Source: Runella sp. CRIBMP (GTDB lineage Bacteria > Bacteroidota > Bacteroidia > Cytophagales > Spirosomataceae). From it: a stretch of DNA of 64,000 bases. Positions 33,988-42,941 of this stretch are shown piece by piece. Under the pieces are notes generated by a model that saw only the letters and a program-made list of their open reading frames with translations, was not told the DNA's origin and searched no databases. Where the stretch lies: assembly GCF_009905605.1 (NCBI RefSeq), contig NZ_JAAAKZ010000001.1:682001-746000 (forward strand), read 5' to 3'. Both the position numbers and the translations under genes were made by a program. Numbering within the stretch: the first letter of the stretch is position 1; each line of letters opens with the position of its first letter.

Positions 33988-36308
33988 AATCCACCCTGAA
34001 AATCGTTTTTTTTGCCATGCTGACCATTCATCAAGTCGTGGCGCAAAGCAGTTTTGACGTTTCGCAATACAACGTTGTTTGGTCAAAACAAAGTGCCAAT
34101 TCTTCAGAATCAATGCCTTGTGGCGGTGGTGATATTGGCCTCAACGTATGGACAGAGAAGGACGAAATTTTCTTCTATTTATCACGCAGTGGGGCGTTTG
34201 ACGAGAACAATGTATTCCCCAAATTTGGCCGTATTCGTCTGCGAATTACCCCCAATCTGTTTCAAAATGGCTCTTTTAAGCAAGAATTGAAGCTAAACGA
34301 GGGCTACGTAGAAATTTCTTCGGTAAAGAATAAGAAGAAAGTGCTGGTGAAAATTTGGGTGGATGTGTTCAAGCCCGTGGTTCACGTAGAAACCGAAAGC
34401 GACGAAAAATTGAAAGTGGAAGCGTGGTACGAAAACTGGCGTGACAAAGACCTCACTTGGACGCTGGCAGGGCAAACTAAGGCGAGTTTGGCATTTAGAG
34501 ATGCTCCGTTTCAGGCGGTGGTGCGCAAGGATTCTATGAAATTTGAAGGTCAAAATGTGCTTTGGTATCACCGCAACCGTGACGAATCCGTTTTTGATTT
34601 TACGGTCAAACAACAAAAGTTAGATTCTGTAAAAAGTCAATTGTGGAACCCCCTCAAAAACCTAACTTTTGGCGGTTGGATGGGTGGAAGTAATTTCAAA
34701 AGTGCAGGAATTAGCCAAGGTAAATACGCTGATACGGAGTTTACGGCGTGGAAATTAGAGAGCAAACAAGCGGCGCGAAAACAAGAGCTGCAAATTGTCT
34801 TACACATAGCCACTACCGAGACGATTGCGCAGTGGAAGGTAGGGTTAGAACAAATAATTCAGTCTGTAAAAGATACCCAAACAGCTGATTTTGAGACTAC
34901 CAAAAAATGGTGGAATGCTTTTTGGCAACGAAGCCATATCGCCGTCAACAGCCGCCAAAAAGACAGCAGTTCGGTGGCTTGGCAAGTGGGGCGCAACTAC
35001 AACCTCTTTCGTTATCAGTTGGGATGCAACGCCTATGGGACTTATCCTACCAAGTTCAACGGGGGCATGTTTACGTTTGACCCATCTTTCACTGATAAAA
35101 ATGCACCCTTTACTCCCGACCACCGCGATTGGGGTGGCGGAACGCATACTGCCCAAAACCAACGTTTGGTGTACTTTCCGATGTTCCGAAGTGGTGATTT
35201 TGATATGTTGCCTTCTCAACTCAACTTTTATCTGAGGGCCTTGAAAAATGCCGAAACCCGCACAAAAGTGTATTGGGGGCACAATGGCGCATCGTTTACC
35301 GAGCAGTTGGAGCAGTTTGGGGTGCCGCTCGCTACCTCTTACGGCTGGAAACGTCCCCAAAACTTCCCTGCTGGCATTGAATATAATTATTGGCTGGAGT
35401 ACCTCTGGGATACCCAAATGGAGTTTTGCCTGATGATGCTCGACTTGGAAAAATACAACAACGAAGACATCAGCAAATACCTGCCGTTTGTGGAAAGTTG
35501 CGTTACTTTTTTCTACGAACACTACCAATGGGAAGCCACCACCCGCAGTAGAAGCGCTTTTGCCGACGACGGTAAACTTATTCTTTTTCCATCAACGGGC
35601 GCAGAAACCTACAAAATGGCGTACAACTCATCGTCCACCATTGCAGGGTTGTACAGCATCACCAAGCGTTTGACGGAACTGTCGGACAAGTACCTTTCGC
35701 CCGAAAAGAAAAAGCACTACGAAAAAGTGCTGAAAAGCATTCCCGAGATACCCTTGAAAGAAAAAAATGGACACCTGACCATTGCCCCTGCCGAGGCGTG
35801 GGGGCGTATCAACAACCAAGAATTACCCCAATTGTACCCCGTTTATCCTTGGGGAATGTTTGGCATCGGCAAACCCAAGCTTGATATTGCTATCAATACT
35901 TGGAAGTACGGTGCCGACCGGGCCATTCAGAAAAACCACATCAGTTGGCACCAAGACGCCATTTTTTGTGCAAGATTGGGCTTGACGGATGAAGCCGCCG
36001 AGATAACCATCAAAAAACTGAGAAACGCACCAAGGCGATACCCCACTTTTTGGGGGCCAGGCCACGATTGGGTTCCCGACCACAATTGGGGCGGTTCGGG
36101 CATGATTGGTTTGCAGGAAATGCTCCTCCAAACCCCCGATGACAAGCTGTATCTTTTTCCTGCTTGGCCCAAAAATTGGGATGTGCAGTTCAAATTGCAC
36201 GCTCCAGCCAACACGACCATTGAAGGTGAATTGAAGGAAGGAAAAGTACTTTTCCTCAAAGTGACGCCCGAATCGCGCGCCAAAGACGTGATTTTAATGA
36301 TTAAATAA
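33984..36308 (+). CDS. DUF5703 protein with glycosidase-like (alpha/alpha) domain
   Basis: 774 residues, signal peptide KIVFFAMLTIHQVVAQ. The N-terminal ~300 residues match the DUF5703 pattern (SMPCGGGDIGLNVW, SGAFDENN, KFGRIRLRI). The remainder looks like an (alpha/alpha)6 glycosidase domain distantly related to GH95/GH65, with NAYGTYPTKFNGGMFTFD, HRDWGGGTHTAQNQRLVYFP and a closing beta region GLQEMLLQTPDDKLYLFPAWP that parallels the end of the GH95-like protein. Activity has not been predicted from sequence. It overlaps the esterase gene by 4 bases and the next gene starts 6 bases on. A secreted glycan hydrolase is the likely role. Confidence 0.8.
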   Translation: MKSTLKIVFFAMLTIHQVVAQSSFDVSQYNVVWSKQSANSSESMPCGGGDIGLNVWTEKDEIFFYLSRSGAFDENNVFPKFGRIRLRITPNLFQNGSFKQELKLNEGYVEISSVKNKKKVLVKIWVDVFKPVVHVETESDEKLKVEAWYENWRDKDLTWTLAGQTKASLAFRDAPFQAVVRKDSMKFEGQNVLWYHRNRDESVFDFTVKQQKLDSVKSQLWNPLKNLTFGGWMGGSNFKSAGISQGKYADTEFTAWKLESKQAARKQELQIVLHIATTETIAQWKVGLEQIIQSVKDTQTADFETTKKWWNAFWQRSHIAVNSRQKDSSSVAWQVGRNYNLFRYQLGCNAYGTYPTKFNGGMFTFDPSFTDKNAPFTPDHRDWGGGTHTAQNQRLVYFPMFRSGDFDMLPSQLNFYLRALKNAETRTKVYWGHNGASFTEQLEQFGVPLATSYGWKRPQNFPAGIEYNYWLEYLWDTQMEFCLMMLDLEKYNNEDISKYLPFVESCVTFFYEHYQWEATTRSRSAFADDGKLILFPSTGAETYKMAYNSSSTIAGLYSITKRLTELSDKYLSPEKKKHYEKVLKSIPEIPLKEKNGHLTIAPAEAWGRINNQELPQLYPVYPWGMFGIGKPKLDIAINTWKYGADRAIQKNHISWHQDAIFCARLGLTDEAAEITIKKLRNAPRRYPTFWGPGHDWVPDHNWGGSGMIGLQEMLLQTPDDKLYLFPAWPKNWDVQFKLHAPANTTIEGELKEGKVLFLKVTPESRAKDVILMIK

Positions 36309-36314
36309 GGCAAT

Positions 36315-37445
36315 ATGAAACATTACCAAGGGATGCTGCTCATTTTGTTGAGTTGCTTTATATCAAGCGTTTTTGGACAAGCCCCAAAAGAGACCGAAAA
36401 AAGCCATTGGGGTTCAACGCCGCAGAGGGATTTGAGTGCGATGGCTCAGCCCATTCCCCTCAATAATACTTTTAGCGATAGCCTCTATAACATTTGGTGT
36501 GGCTCAGTGGTCAAGGGGAAAAATGGCAAATTTTACATGCTATACAGCCGTTGGCCTCGTGACAAAGGCCACGAAGCGTGGATCACTCATTCCGAAATTG
36601 CCCTGGCTCGGGCAGACCGACCCGAAGGCCCGTATCGTCACGTCAAAGTAGTTTTTCCTGCGCGTGGCAATCAATTTTGGGACGGTGTTTGTACCCACAA
36701 CCCCGCCGTGATCGCCTACAAGAATAAATTTTACCTGTACTACATGGGCTCAACGGGCAAATCGTACGTGAAACCGCACACGGCGTACGAAAACCCGAAT
36801 TGGTGGGAATATCGTAATAATCAGCGCATTGGCGTAGCCGTAGCCGACGACCCCGAAGGCGAATGGACCCGATTTGCTCAACCGATTTTAGACGTAAGCA
36901 CCGACTCTACCGCCCACGATGCACTCATGGTTTCAAACCCCGCCATCACGGTAGATGAGAAGGGGCAATTTATTTTGGTTTACAAACAAGTCGAAAAAAA
37001 TGGTACTATCCGAGGCGGAAGGGTGCGTTTTGGGGTGGCGTTTTCCAACGCTCCCACGGGTCAATTTGTAAAGCACCCGCAACCCATTTTTGAAGCCGAA
37101 AAGGGCAGCAAAGAATGGATGGTGGCCGAAGACCCCTATTTGTGGCATCAGCAGGGCGTGAACTACGCCATTGTACGGGACGTAGTAGGAAAATTCACGG
37201 GTGAAAGCGGGGCATTAGCCTTGATGATTTCGACCAACGGTTTCGATTGGCAACCTGCCGCCTACCCCAAAGTAGTTTCAAAAACTGTCTTTTGGGAAAC
37301 TGGAAAACCACTTGACGACAAACTCGAACGACCTTGCCTGTACATGGAAAAAGGTGTACCGAAACTGTTGTTTGGCGCTATGGGAATAGACAAACGCAAA
37401 CACTCCATGAACGTATTTGTACCTTTAAAATACAGCGGAAAATAA
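36315..37445 (+). CDS. exported five-bladed beta-propeller glycosidase-like protein (copy A)
   Basis: 376 residues, signal peptide region LLILLSCFISSVFGQ. Repeated beta-blade segments: YNIWCGSVVKGKNGKFYMLYSRWP, VCTHNPAVIAYKNKFYLYYMG, MVSNPAITVDEKGQFILVYK, VAEDPYLWHQQ and LERPCLYMEKG. Acidic residues recur at equivalent blade positions, as in the GH43/GH32/GH117 superfamily. The usual GH43 RDP signature is missing (THNP here), so it belongs to a divergent group. Copy B follows with a 1-base overlap (TAATG). Substrate unknown; an L-fucose or L-galactose-containing glycan is suggested only by context. Confidence 0.75.
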   Translation: MKHYQGMLLILLSCFISSVFGQAPKETEKSHWGSTPQRDLSAMAQPIPLNNTFSDSLYNIWCGSVVKGKNGKFYMLYSRWPRDKGHEAWITHSEIALARADRPEGPYRHVKVVFPARGNQFWDGVCTHNPAVIAYKNKFYLYYMGSTGKSYVKPHTAYENPNWWEYRNNQRIGVAVADDPEGEWTRFAQPILDVSTDSTAHDALMVSNPAITVDEKGQFILVYKQVEKNGTIRGGRVRFGVAFSNAPTGQFVKHPQPIFEAEKGSKEWMVAEDPYLWHQQGVNYAIVRDVVGKFTGESGALALMISTNGFDWQPAAYPKVVSKTVFWETGKPLDDKLERPCLYMEKGVPKLLFGAMGIDKRKHSMNVFVPLKYSGK

Positions 37446-38464
37446 TGAATAAGTTTCTGGTTTTTAGTCTTTTACTTGGTTTTTTTGACGTAGCTGCCCA
37501 AGACCTTGATTTTACAAAAATGATTCAACCCGTGCCGCAATCAGCCAAGTTTGAAGATAAAGGCTACATGGTTTGGTGCGGAAGCATGGTCAAAGGCGAT
37601 GATGGCAAATACTATCTTTTTTATAGCCGATGGCCCCAAAGCAAAAAGCATTTGGCTTGGGTCACCGACAGCGAGGTAGCCGTGGCCGTAGCCGACGCCC
37701 CCACAGGGCCGTACAAATTTGCCAAGGTGATTTTGCCCAAACGAGACAAAAAGTATTGGGATGCCGACGTCACCCACAACCCCACGATTCATAAGTTTGG
37801 AAACAAATACTACCTCTACTACATGGGAAATTACGGCAACGGCGAGTGGTGGGATCACCGCAATCATCAACGTATTGGCGTGGCCGTGGCCGATTCACCC
37901 TTGGGTCAATGGAAACGCAGCGATAAACCCCTGGTGGACACCACCCCTAACGCTTTCGACCATTTATTGACCAACAATCCTTCCTTGGCTCAACGTCCCG
38001 ACGGAACATTTCTGATGGTCTATAAAGGCGTCAGCAACGGTAAAATGCCTTTTGGCGGGCGGGTACTGCACGGCGTAGCAATTGCCAACCGCCCCGAAGG
38101 TCCTTTTGTAAAGCAACCCAAACCCGTTTTTGTCAAAGATACCGTCAAATTTGCCGCCGAAGACCCTTATATCTGGTTTCAAGAAGGAAAATATTGGGCC
38201 ATTGTCAAAGACATGAAAGGCGTTTTTACCAACGCTGGTACGAGCCTTGCCTTGTTTGAGTCGCTGGATGGGTTGGACTGGAAACCCGCCAAAAATATCC
38301 TTGTTTCTACGTTGGAAATCCCTTGGGAAAGTGGAACAGAAAAAGTGGGGAAACTCGAACGGCCCCAATTGTATTTTGAAAATGGTAAGCCAAAAATTCT
38401 TTTTTGTGCCGTTTATATCAGCGACACGGTGAATTATAATGTGGCCATACCCCTTAAAAATTGA
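37445..38464 (+). CDS. exported five-bladed beta-propeller glycosidase-like protein (copy B)
   Basis: 339 residues from ATG 37445 (signal peptide NKFLVFSLLLGFFDVAAQ). The frame is open further upstream but would overlap copy A by over 100 bases. Same blade pattern as copy A: MVWCGSMVKGDDGKYYLFYSRWP, DVTHNPTIHKFGNKYYLYYMG, LTNNPSLAQRPDG, AAEDPYIWFQEG and LERPQLYFENG. A tandem duplication followed by divergence explains the pair. It ends 40 bases before the convergent LacI gene, closing the fucose locus. Confidence 0.76.
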   Translation: MNKFLVFSLLLGFFDVAAQDLDFTKMIQPVPQSAKFEDKGYMVWCGSMVKGDDGKYYLFYSRWPQSKKHLAWVTDSEVAVAVADAPTGPYKFAKVILPKRDKKYWDADVTHNPTIHKFGNKYYLYYMGNYGNGEWWDHRNHQRIGVAVADSPLGQWKRSDKPLVDTTPNAFDHLLTNNPSLAQRPDGTFLMVYKGVSNGKMPFGGRVLHGVAIANRPEGPFVKQPKPVFVKDTVKFAAEDPYIWFQEGKYWAIVKDMKGVFTNAGTSLALFESLDGLDWKPAKNILVSTLEIPWESGTEKVGKLERPQLYFENGKPKILFCAVYISDTVNYNVAIPLKN

Positions 38465-38504
38465 TTGGCAAAAGGGGATGGAATACAACTGAATATACCA
38501 TTTG

Positions 38505-39518
38505 TTAACTCGACCCACGTACCAACAATTCAGTTTTCAACACCCGATATATTGGCTTCCATTCGGAAGCATCTGAGTTGATTTGGTCCAGCAATAACTG
38601 TGCCGCTACTTGCCCAATTTGGTGGGTCGGTTGTGCTACGGTGGTGAGGCGGGGCTCAATGAGTGTAGAGCCATAGTTGTTGCTAAACCCCACAACGGCA
38701 ATCTCTTCGGGTATTTTGAGACCTTTAGCTTTCATAAAAATCATGGCTTCAAAGGCCGTGGGATCGTTAATGGTAAAAAGGGCATCGGGTGGCTCGGGCA
38801 GGTCGAGTAGGTGTTTGATATAAATTTTGACTTTTTCTAAATTGAGGTCGTAATCAAGGATCAGGCCTGGGTCAATCGGTTGATTGTATTTTCGCAAAGC
38901 GTCTTTATAACCTTCCAAACGCTTTTTACTTACGTGGAGTGAAGTAGGTCCGCCCAAATGCGCAATGCGTTTTCTGCCCGTCAGGATGAGGTGTTCTACG
39001 GCTTTAAAAGCCCCTTCGTAATCGTCCACCACCACCTTCGGTACTTGCATATCGTCACATACCCGATTGAAAAACACAATCGGGATTCCTTTTCGCTGAA
39101 AAACTTTAAGGTGGTCATAATTACGCGTTTCTCGCGTCAAAGACACCAAAACCCCATCTACCCGATTGTCAAGCATGACTTTGGCATTGGCGACTTCGGT
39201 TTCGTAGCTTTCGTTCGACTGACTGATTAGCACATTATACCCCGCCTGCGAAGCCACTTCCTGTGCCCCCATAATCACCATTGGAAAAAATGACGTAACA
39301 AATTCGGGTACGATAATGCCAATCGTATGGCTTTGACTCGACATGAGGTTAATGGCCAACATGTTGCGTTGGTAGTCGAGTTCGTTGGCCAATTTCAACA
39401 CCGCCTCTCTGGTTTTTTCGCTTACGTTTGGATGCCCCGTGAGCACTCTTGATACCGTGGATTTTGAAATATTCAACTGTCTTGCTATATCAATGATGGT
39501 GATTTGGTGCTTTTTCAT
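38505..39518 (-). CDS. LacI/GalR-family transcriptional repressor
   Basis: 337 residues, ATG 39518. N-terminal helix-turn-helix ITIIDIARQLNISKSTVSRVLTGHPNVSEKTR (residues 7-38), then the periplasmic-binding-protein-like effector domain (SHTIGIIVPEF; VVGFSNNYGSTLIEPRLTT). It is divergent from the second susC/susD pair. Two tandem copies of TGGGAACGTTCCCA lie 58-90 bases upstream of its own start, between it and susC. Likely represses both itself and the second locus until a sugar ligand is bound. The ligand is unknown. Confidence 0.93.
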   Translation of the reverse strand: MKKHQITIIDIARQLNISKSTVSRVLTGHPNVSEKTREAVLKLANELDYQRNMLAINLMSSQSHTIGIIVPEFVTSFFPMVIMGAQEVASQAGYNVLISQSNESYETEVANAKVMLDNRVDGVLVSLTRETRNYDHLKVFQRKGIPIVFFNRVCDDMQVPKVVVDDYEGAFKAVEHLILTGRKRIAHLGGPTSLHVSKKRLEGYKDALRKYNQPIDPGLILDYDLNLEKVKIYIKHLLDLPEPPDALFTINDPTAFEAMIFMKAKGLKIPEEIAVVGFSNNYGSTLIEPRLTTVAQPTHQIGQVAAQLLLDQINSDASEWKPIYRVLKTELLVRGSS

Positions 39519-39574
39519 TTATTGTACTATTTTAATTTAAAGTCTAAGCTGTGTTATTTGTTGGTTTGGTGTTT

Positions 39575-39608
39575 TTGGGAACGTTCCCAAACAATGGGAA
39601 CGTTCCCA
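39575..39608. promoter_or_regulatory. two tandem LacI-type operators
   Basis: Two copies of the perfect 14-bp palindrome TGGGAACGTTCCCA, at 39576-39589 (extending to 16 bp, 39575-39590) and 39595-39608, have centres 19 bases apart. The central CG and perfect symmetry are typical of LacI/GalR operators. They lie in the 336-base divergent spacer between the LacI gene (starts 39518) and susC (starts 39855). The rest of that spacer is AT-rich with no other feature I can support. Confidence 0.85.
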
Positions 39609-39854
39609 ATTGTTTTTAAATGCAATTATCTGATAAAGATTGTATAATATCTACTTATTATTGAATAATATTTCTTTTTTGGTATGTTTTAATTACTCTT
39701 TTAATCAGAAAGAAATTAAAAAGACTCTTCTATCCTAAAATGAAGGCTTACAATGAATGCGAGTATATAGTTTTATAAAATTGTACATAACCATGTTTTT
39801 TGTAATTGAATTGTTTTAAAAATTTTCAACCTTCTAAACACAGTACCTTAATCT

Positions 39855-42800
39855 ATGAAATTTCTACATTTTAAACTTTTACTGGGGTATTCCTTGCTTT
39901 TGTTGCTAGGAACTCAATATGCCTTTACGCAATCGCTGACGGTGAAAGGAAAAGTGAACACGGAAAATGGGGAGGGCTTGCCAGGGGTAAGCGTCATTGT
40001 GGTGGGTACACCAAGCGGCACCACAACCGACAAAGACGGAAATTACAGCATTCCCAATGTAAAATCCGATGCCAAATTGAGTTTTAGTTACATTGGGTAT
40101 CTTTCAGTGACCGAAACGGTTGGTAATCGTTCAAAAGTTGATGTTGTTTTAAAGCTCGACACCAAGTTGCTGGAAGATGTAGTGGTGGTAGGCTATGGTT
40201 CGGTTAAAAAAAGTGATTTGACCGGGGCGGTTTCTTCCATCAAAGCAGCAGAGCTGAAAGTCACTCCCATTGCCAACTTTGTACAGGGTTTACAAGCCCG
40301 TGCTTCTGGAGTACAGGTAACCCAAAATTCAGGTGCTCCTGGTGGAAGTATCAGCGTGAGGATCAGAGGAAACAACTCAATCAGTGGTAGTAGCGAACCA
40401 CTTTATGTGGTGGATGGCTTCCCGATTTCGGGAGGAGATAACCCCGTGGCGGGTGGAGGTAGTGGTTTCGGAAATGACAACGGAAACCGCCTATCGGTAC
40501 TTTCAACGCTAAATCCGAATGATATTGAATCTATTGAGGTATTAAAAGATGCTTCTGCTACTGCGGTGTATGGAACACGCGGTGCCAACGGCGTGGTACT
40601 TATCACCACCAAAAGAGGCAAGGCAGGTCAAACACGGGTAACGTATGAAGGCTATGCAGGCCAACAGCAAATTCGTAAGACCTTGGATTTGTTGAATGCG
40701 TCGGAGTTTGCGGCCTTGGAAAATGAACTGACGGGCCAAAACTTATTCCCCAATCCCGCACAATTGGGCGAGGGAACGGATTGGCAAAAAGAAATTTTTC
40801 AAAAAGGCGGAATGCAGAGCCACCAACTTTCGTTTTCGGGCGGGACTGAGAAATCGCTTTTCAACGTTTCGATGAATTATTTTGACCAAAACGGCATCAT
40901 CATTAATTCAAATTTCAAACGAGGTTCGATACGGGTCAATTTGGACAACCAAGTAACCAAAAATTTTAAAATTGGGACCAGCCTCACTTACACTTATTCA
41001 GTCAATAACGGGGCTGTTTCATCCACTCTTTTGGATGGCGCGAGTGGAGGAATTGTATTGTCGGCCCTCTATGCCCCACCAACAGAGTCACCGCGTGACG
41101 CCCAAGGAAAACCCACCATGTTTAGTGGAAGATACATTGATTTTAACAATCCGATAGCGGTAGCAAGCGAAGTACTCAACCGCAATACGACGCGCCGATT
41201 GTTGGGGAATATTTTTGCCGATTGGACCATCACCAAAGACCTCACGTACCGTGCATCTTTTGGGGGAGATTTGATAGGCGATACCCGCGATTCTTACGTA
41301 ACCCGTTTTGTTCGGGCGGGGGCAACAGTGAATGGTACTGGTGGACGTGGGAACAACAATACCAATACCATTTTGCACGAAAGTTTGCTCAATTACCATA
41401 AGACGTTGGGTGTACACGATTTCAATTTGACGGGTGTATTCTCCACGCAAAGCCAAACGCAGGTTACAGACGCGATGTCGGGACAGCAGTTTCCTAATGA
41501 TCTGGTATTCAACGATAACCTTGGGCAAGCTTCTATTGTGACCATCGGTAGTAACAAACAACAGTGGCGTTTAGACTCTTACACGGGTCGAGTAAATTAT
41601 AACCTGAAAAGCAAATATTTGCTTACGCTCACTGCCCGCGTGGACGGTTCGAGTCGTTTTGGGGCAAACAACAAATATGGATTTTTCCCTTCTGTAGCAG
41701 GTGCTTGGCGGATTTCAGAAGAGAAATTTATGCAAAACCAGAAGCTTTTCAGCGACATGAAACTGCGGGTGAGTTACGGCATAACGGGTAATGCCGACAT
41801 TCCGTTGTACAATTCTTTGGCACGTTTGAGCTCAGTTGGTAACTATAACTTTAACAATACCCGCAGCATTGGAATCCTGTCGGCCAATATTGCCAACCCT
41901 GATCTTCGTTGGGAAAAAAGCGGTCAGGCCGATATTGGTTTAGATTTTGGCTTACTCAACAACCGCCTTCAGTTTACGATTGACGCCTATCAGAAAAAAA
42001 CCACCGATTTGCTCTTGTCTCGTTCCGTAGCGTTGTCGTCGGGTTATGGTTCGGTTTTTGGAAACTTTGGAGCGGTTGAGAACAAAGGAATTGAGTTTTC
42101 CGTCACGGCAAACATTGCCAATACTTCCAATTTCAAATGGGACATTAACGGCAATATCTCGGCCAACCGCAACAAGCTGACCTTGATTGATGGTACACGT
42201 ACCGAGATTATTCCAGGAGATGGCGGCGGCTCGGTAGGGCCATTTACCAACAACAGTATTTTACGAGTGGGCCAACCCCTCGGTTCGTTTTACGGCTACA
42301 TTTTTGACGGCATTTATCAAACGGGCGATAATATCCCGACGGGTAGAGTGGCAGGAAATATTCGATACAAAGACCTCAACGGCGACGGAGCCATTTCGGC
42401 AGCCGACCAACAAATCATTGGTGACCCCAATCCAGATTATTATTTTGGCATCACCAATAACCTGAAATACAAAGGGTTTGATTTGAGCGTGTTTGTGCAA
42501 GGTGTACAAGGCGGTGAGATTTTCTATGTACAACGTCTCCGAATGGAAGGCGGTGCAGCAGGGTTTAATCAATTTGCGACGATGGTTAACCGTTGGACGC
42601 CCACCAACCCAAGCAATTATTACCCTAAAGTAGCGCAAGGACAGCGTATCAACCAATCGGACGTGATGATTGAAGACGGTTCTTTTATTCGTTTCAAAAA
42701 CGCAACCTTGGGCTATACCGTACCGACAAAAGGGAAGCTGTCGTGGCTTAACAATGCACGCCTCTACGTGAGTGCCAACAATTTTATCACGCTTACTAAG

Positions 42801-42920
42801 TACTCTGGCTACGATCCAGAAGTAAACACTGCTGGACAAAACAACCTGAATTTGGGCGTTGACAACATTGGCTACCCCATTGCCAAATCCTTGATAGCGG
42901 GTTTACAAATCACTTTTTAA
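39855..42920 (+). CDS. SusC/RagA-family TonB-linked outer-membrane protein (second locus)
   Basis: 1021 residues, signal peptide LLLGYSLLLLLGTQYAFTQ. Carboxypeptidase-like regulatory domain (VKGKVNTENGEGLPGVSVIVVG), TonB-box-like EDVVVVGYG, plug (IESIEVLKDASATAVYGTRGANGVVLITTKRGK) and a barrel ending SLIAGLQITF. Imports the glycan handled by this locus. Its 336-base upstream spacer contains the LacI operators. susD follows after 21 bases. Confidence 0.95.
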   Translation: MKFLHFKLLLGYSLLLLLGTQYAFTQSLTVKGKVNTENGEGLPGVSVIVVGTPSGTTTDKDGNYSIPNVKSDAKLSFSYIGYLSVTETVGNRSKVDVVLKLDTKLLEDVVVVGYGSVKKSDLTGAVSSIKAAELKVTPIANFVQGLQARASGVQVTQNSGAPGGSISVRIRGNNSISGSSEPLYVVDGFPISGGDNPVAGGGSGFGNDNGNRLSVLSTLNPNDIESIEVLKDASATAVYGTRGANGVVLITTKRGKAGQTRVTYEGYAGQQQIRKTLDLLNASEFAALENELTGQNLFPNPAQLGEGTDWQKEIFQKGGMQSHQLSFSGGTEKSLFNVSMNYFDQNGIIINSNFKRGSIRVNLDNQVTKNFKIGTSLTYTYSVNNGAVSSTLLDGASGGIVLSALYAPPTESPRDAQGKPTMFSGRYIDFNNPIAVASEVLNRNTTRRLLGNIFADWTITKDLTYRASFGGDLIGDTRDSYVTRFVRAGATVNGTGGRGNNNTNTILHESLLNYHKTLGVHDFNLTGVFSTQSQTQVTDAMSGQQFPNDLVFNDNLGQASIVTIGSNKQQWRLDSYTGRVNYNLKSKYLLTLTARVDGSSRFGANNKYGFFPSVAGAWRISEEKFMQNQKLFSDMKLRVSYGITGNADIPLYNSLARLSSVGNYNFNNTRSIGILSANIANPDLRWEKSGQADIGLDFGLLNNRLQFTIDAYQKKTTDLLLSRSVALSSGYGSVFGNFGAVENKGIEFSVTANIANTSNFKWDINGNISANRNKLTLIDGTRTEIIPGDGGGSVGPFTNNSILRVGQPLGSFYGYIFDGIYQTGDNIPTGRVAGNIRYKDLNGDGAISAADQQIIGDPNPDYYFGITNNLKYKGFDLSVFVQGVQGGEIFYVQRLRMEGGAAGFNQFATMVNRWTPTNPSNYYPKVAQGQRINQSDVMIEDGSFIRFKNATLGYTVPTKGKLSWLNNARLYVSANNFITLTKYSGYDPEVNTAGQNNLNLGVDNIGYPIAKSLIAGLQITF

Positions 42921-42941
42921 TCACCGATTCCTTGAAGAATT

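Noticed and set aside
42261-42839. 192-codon minus frame
   Set aside because: Antisense to the SusC barrel region; no independent evidence.
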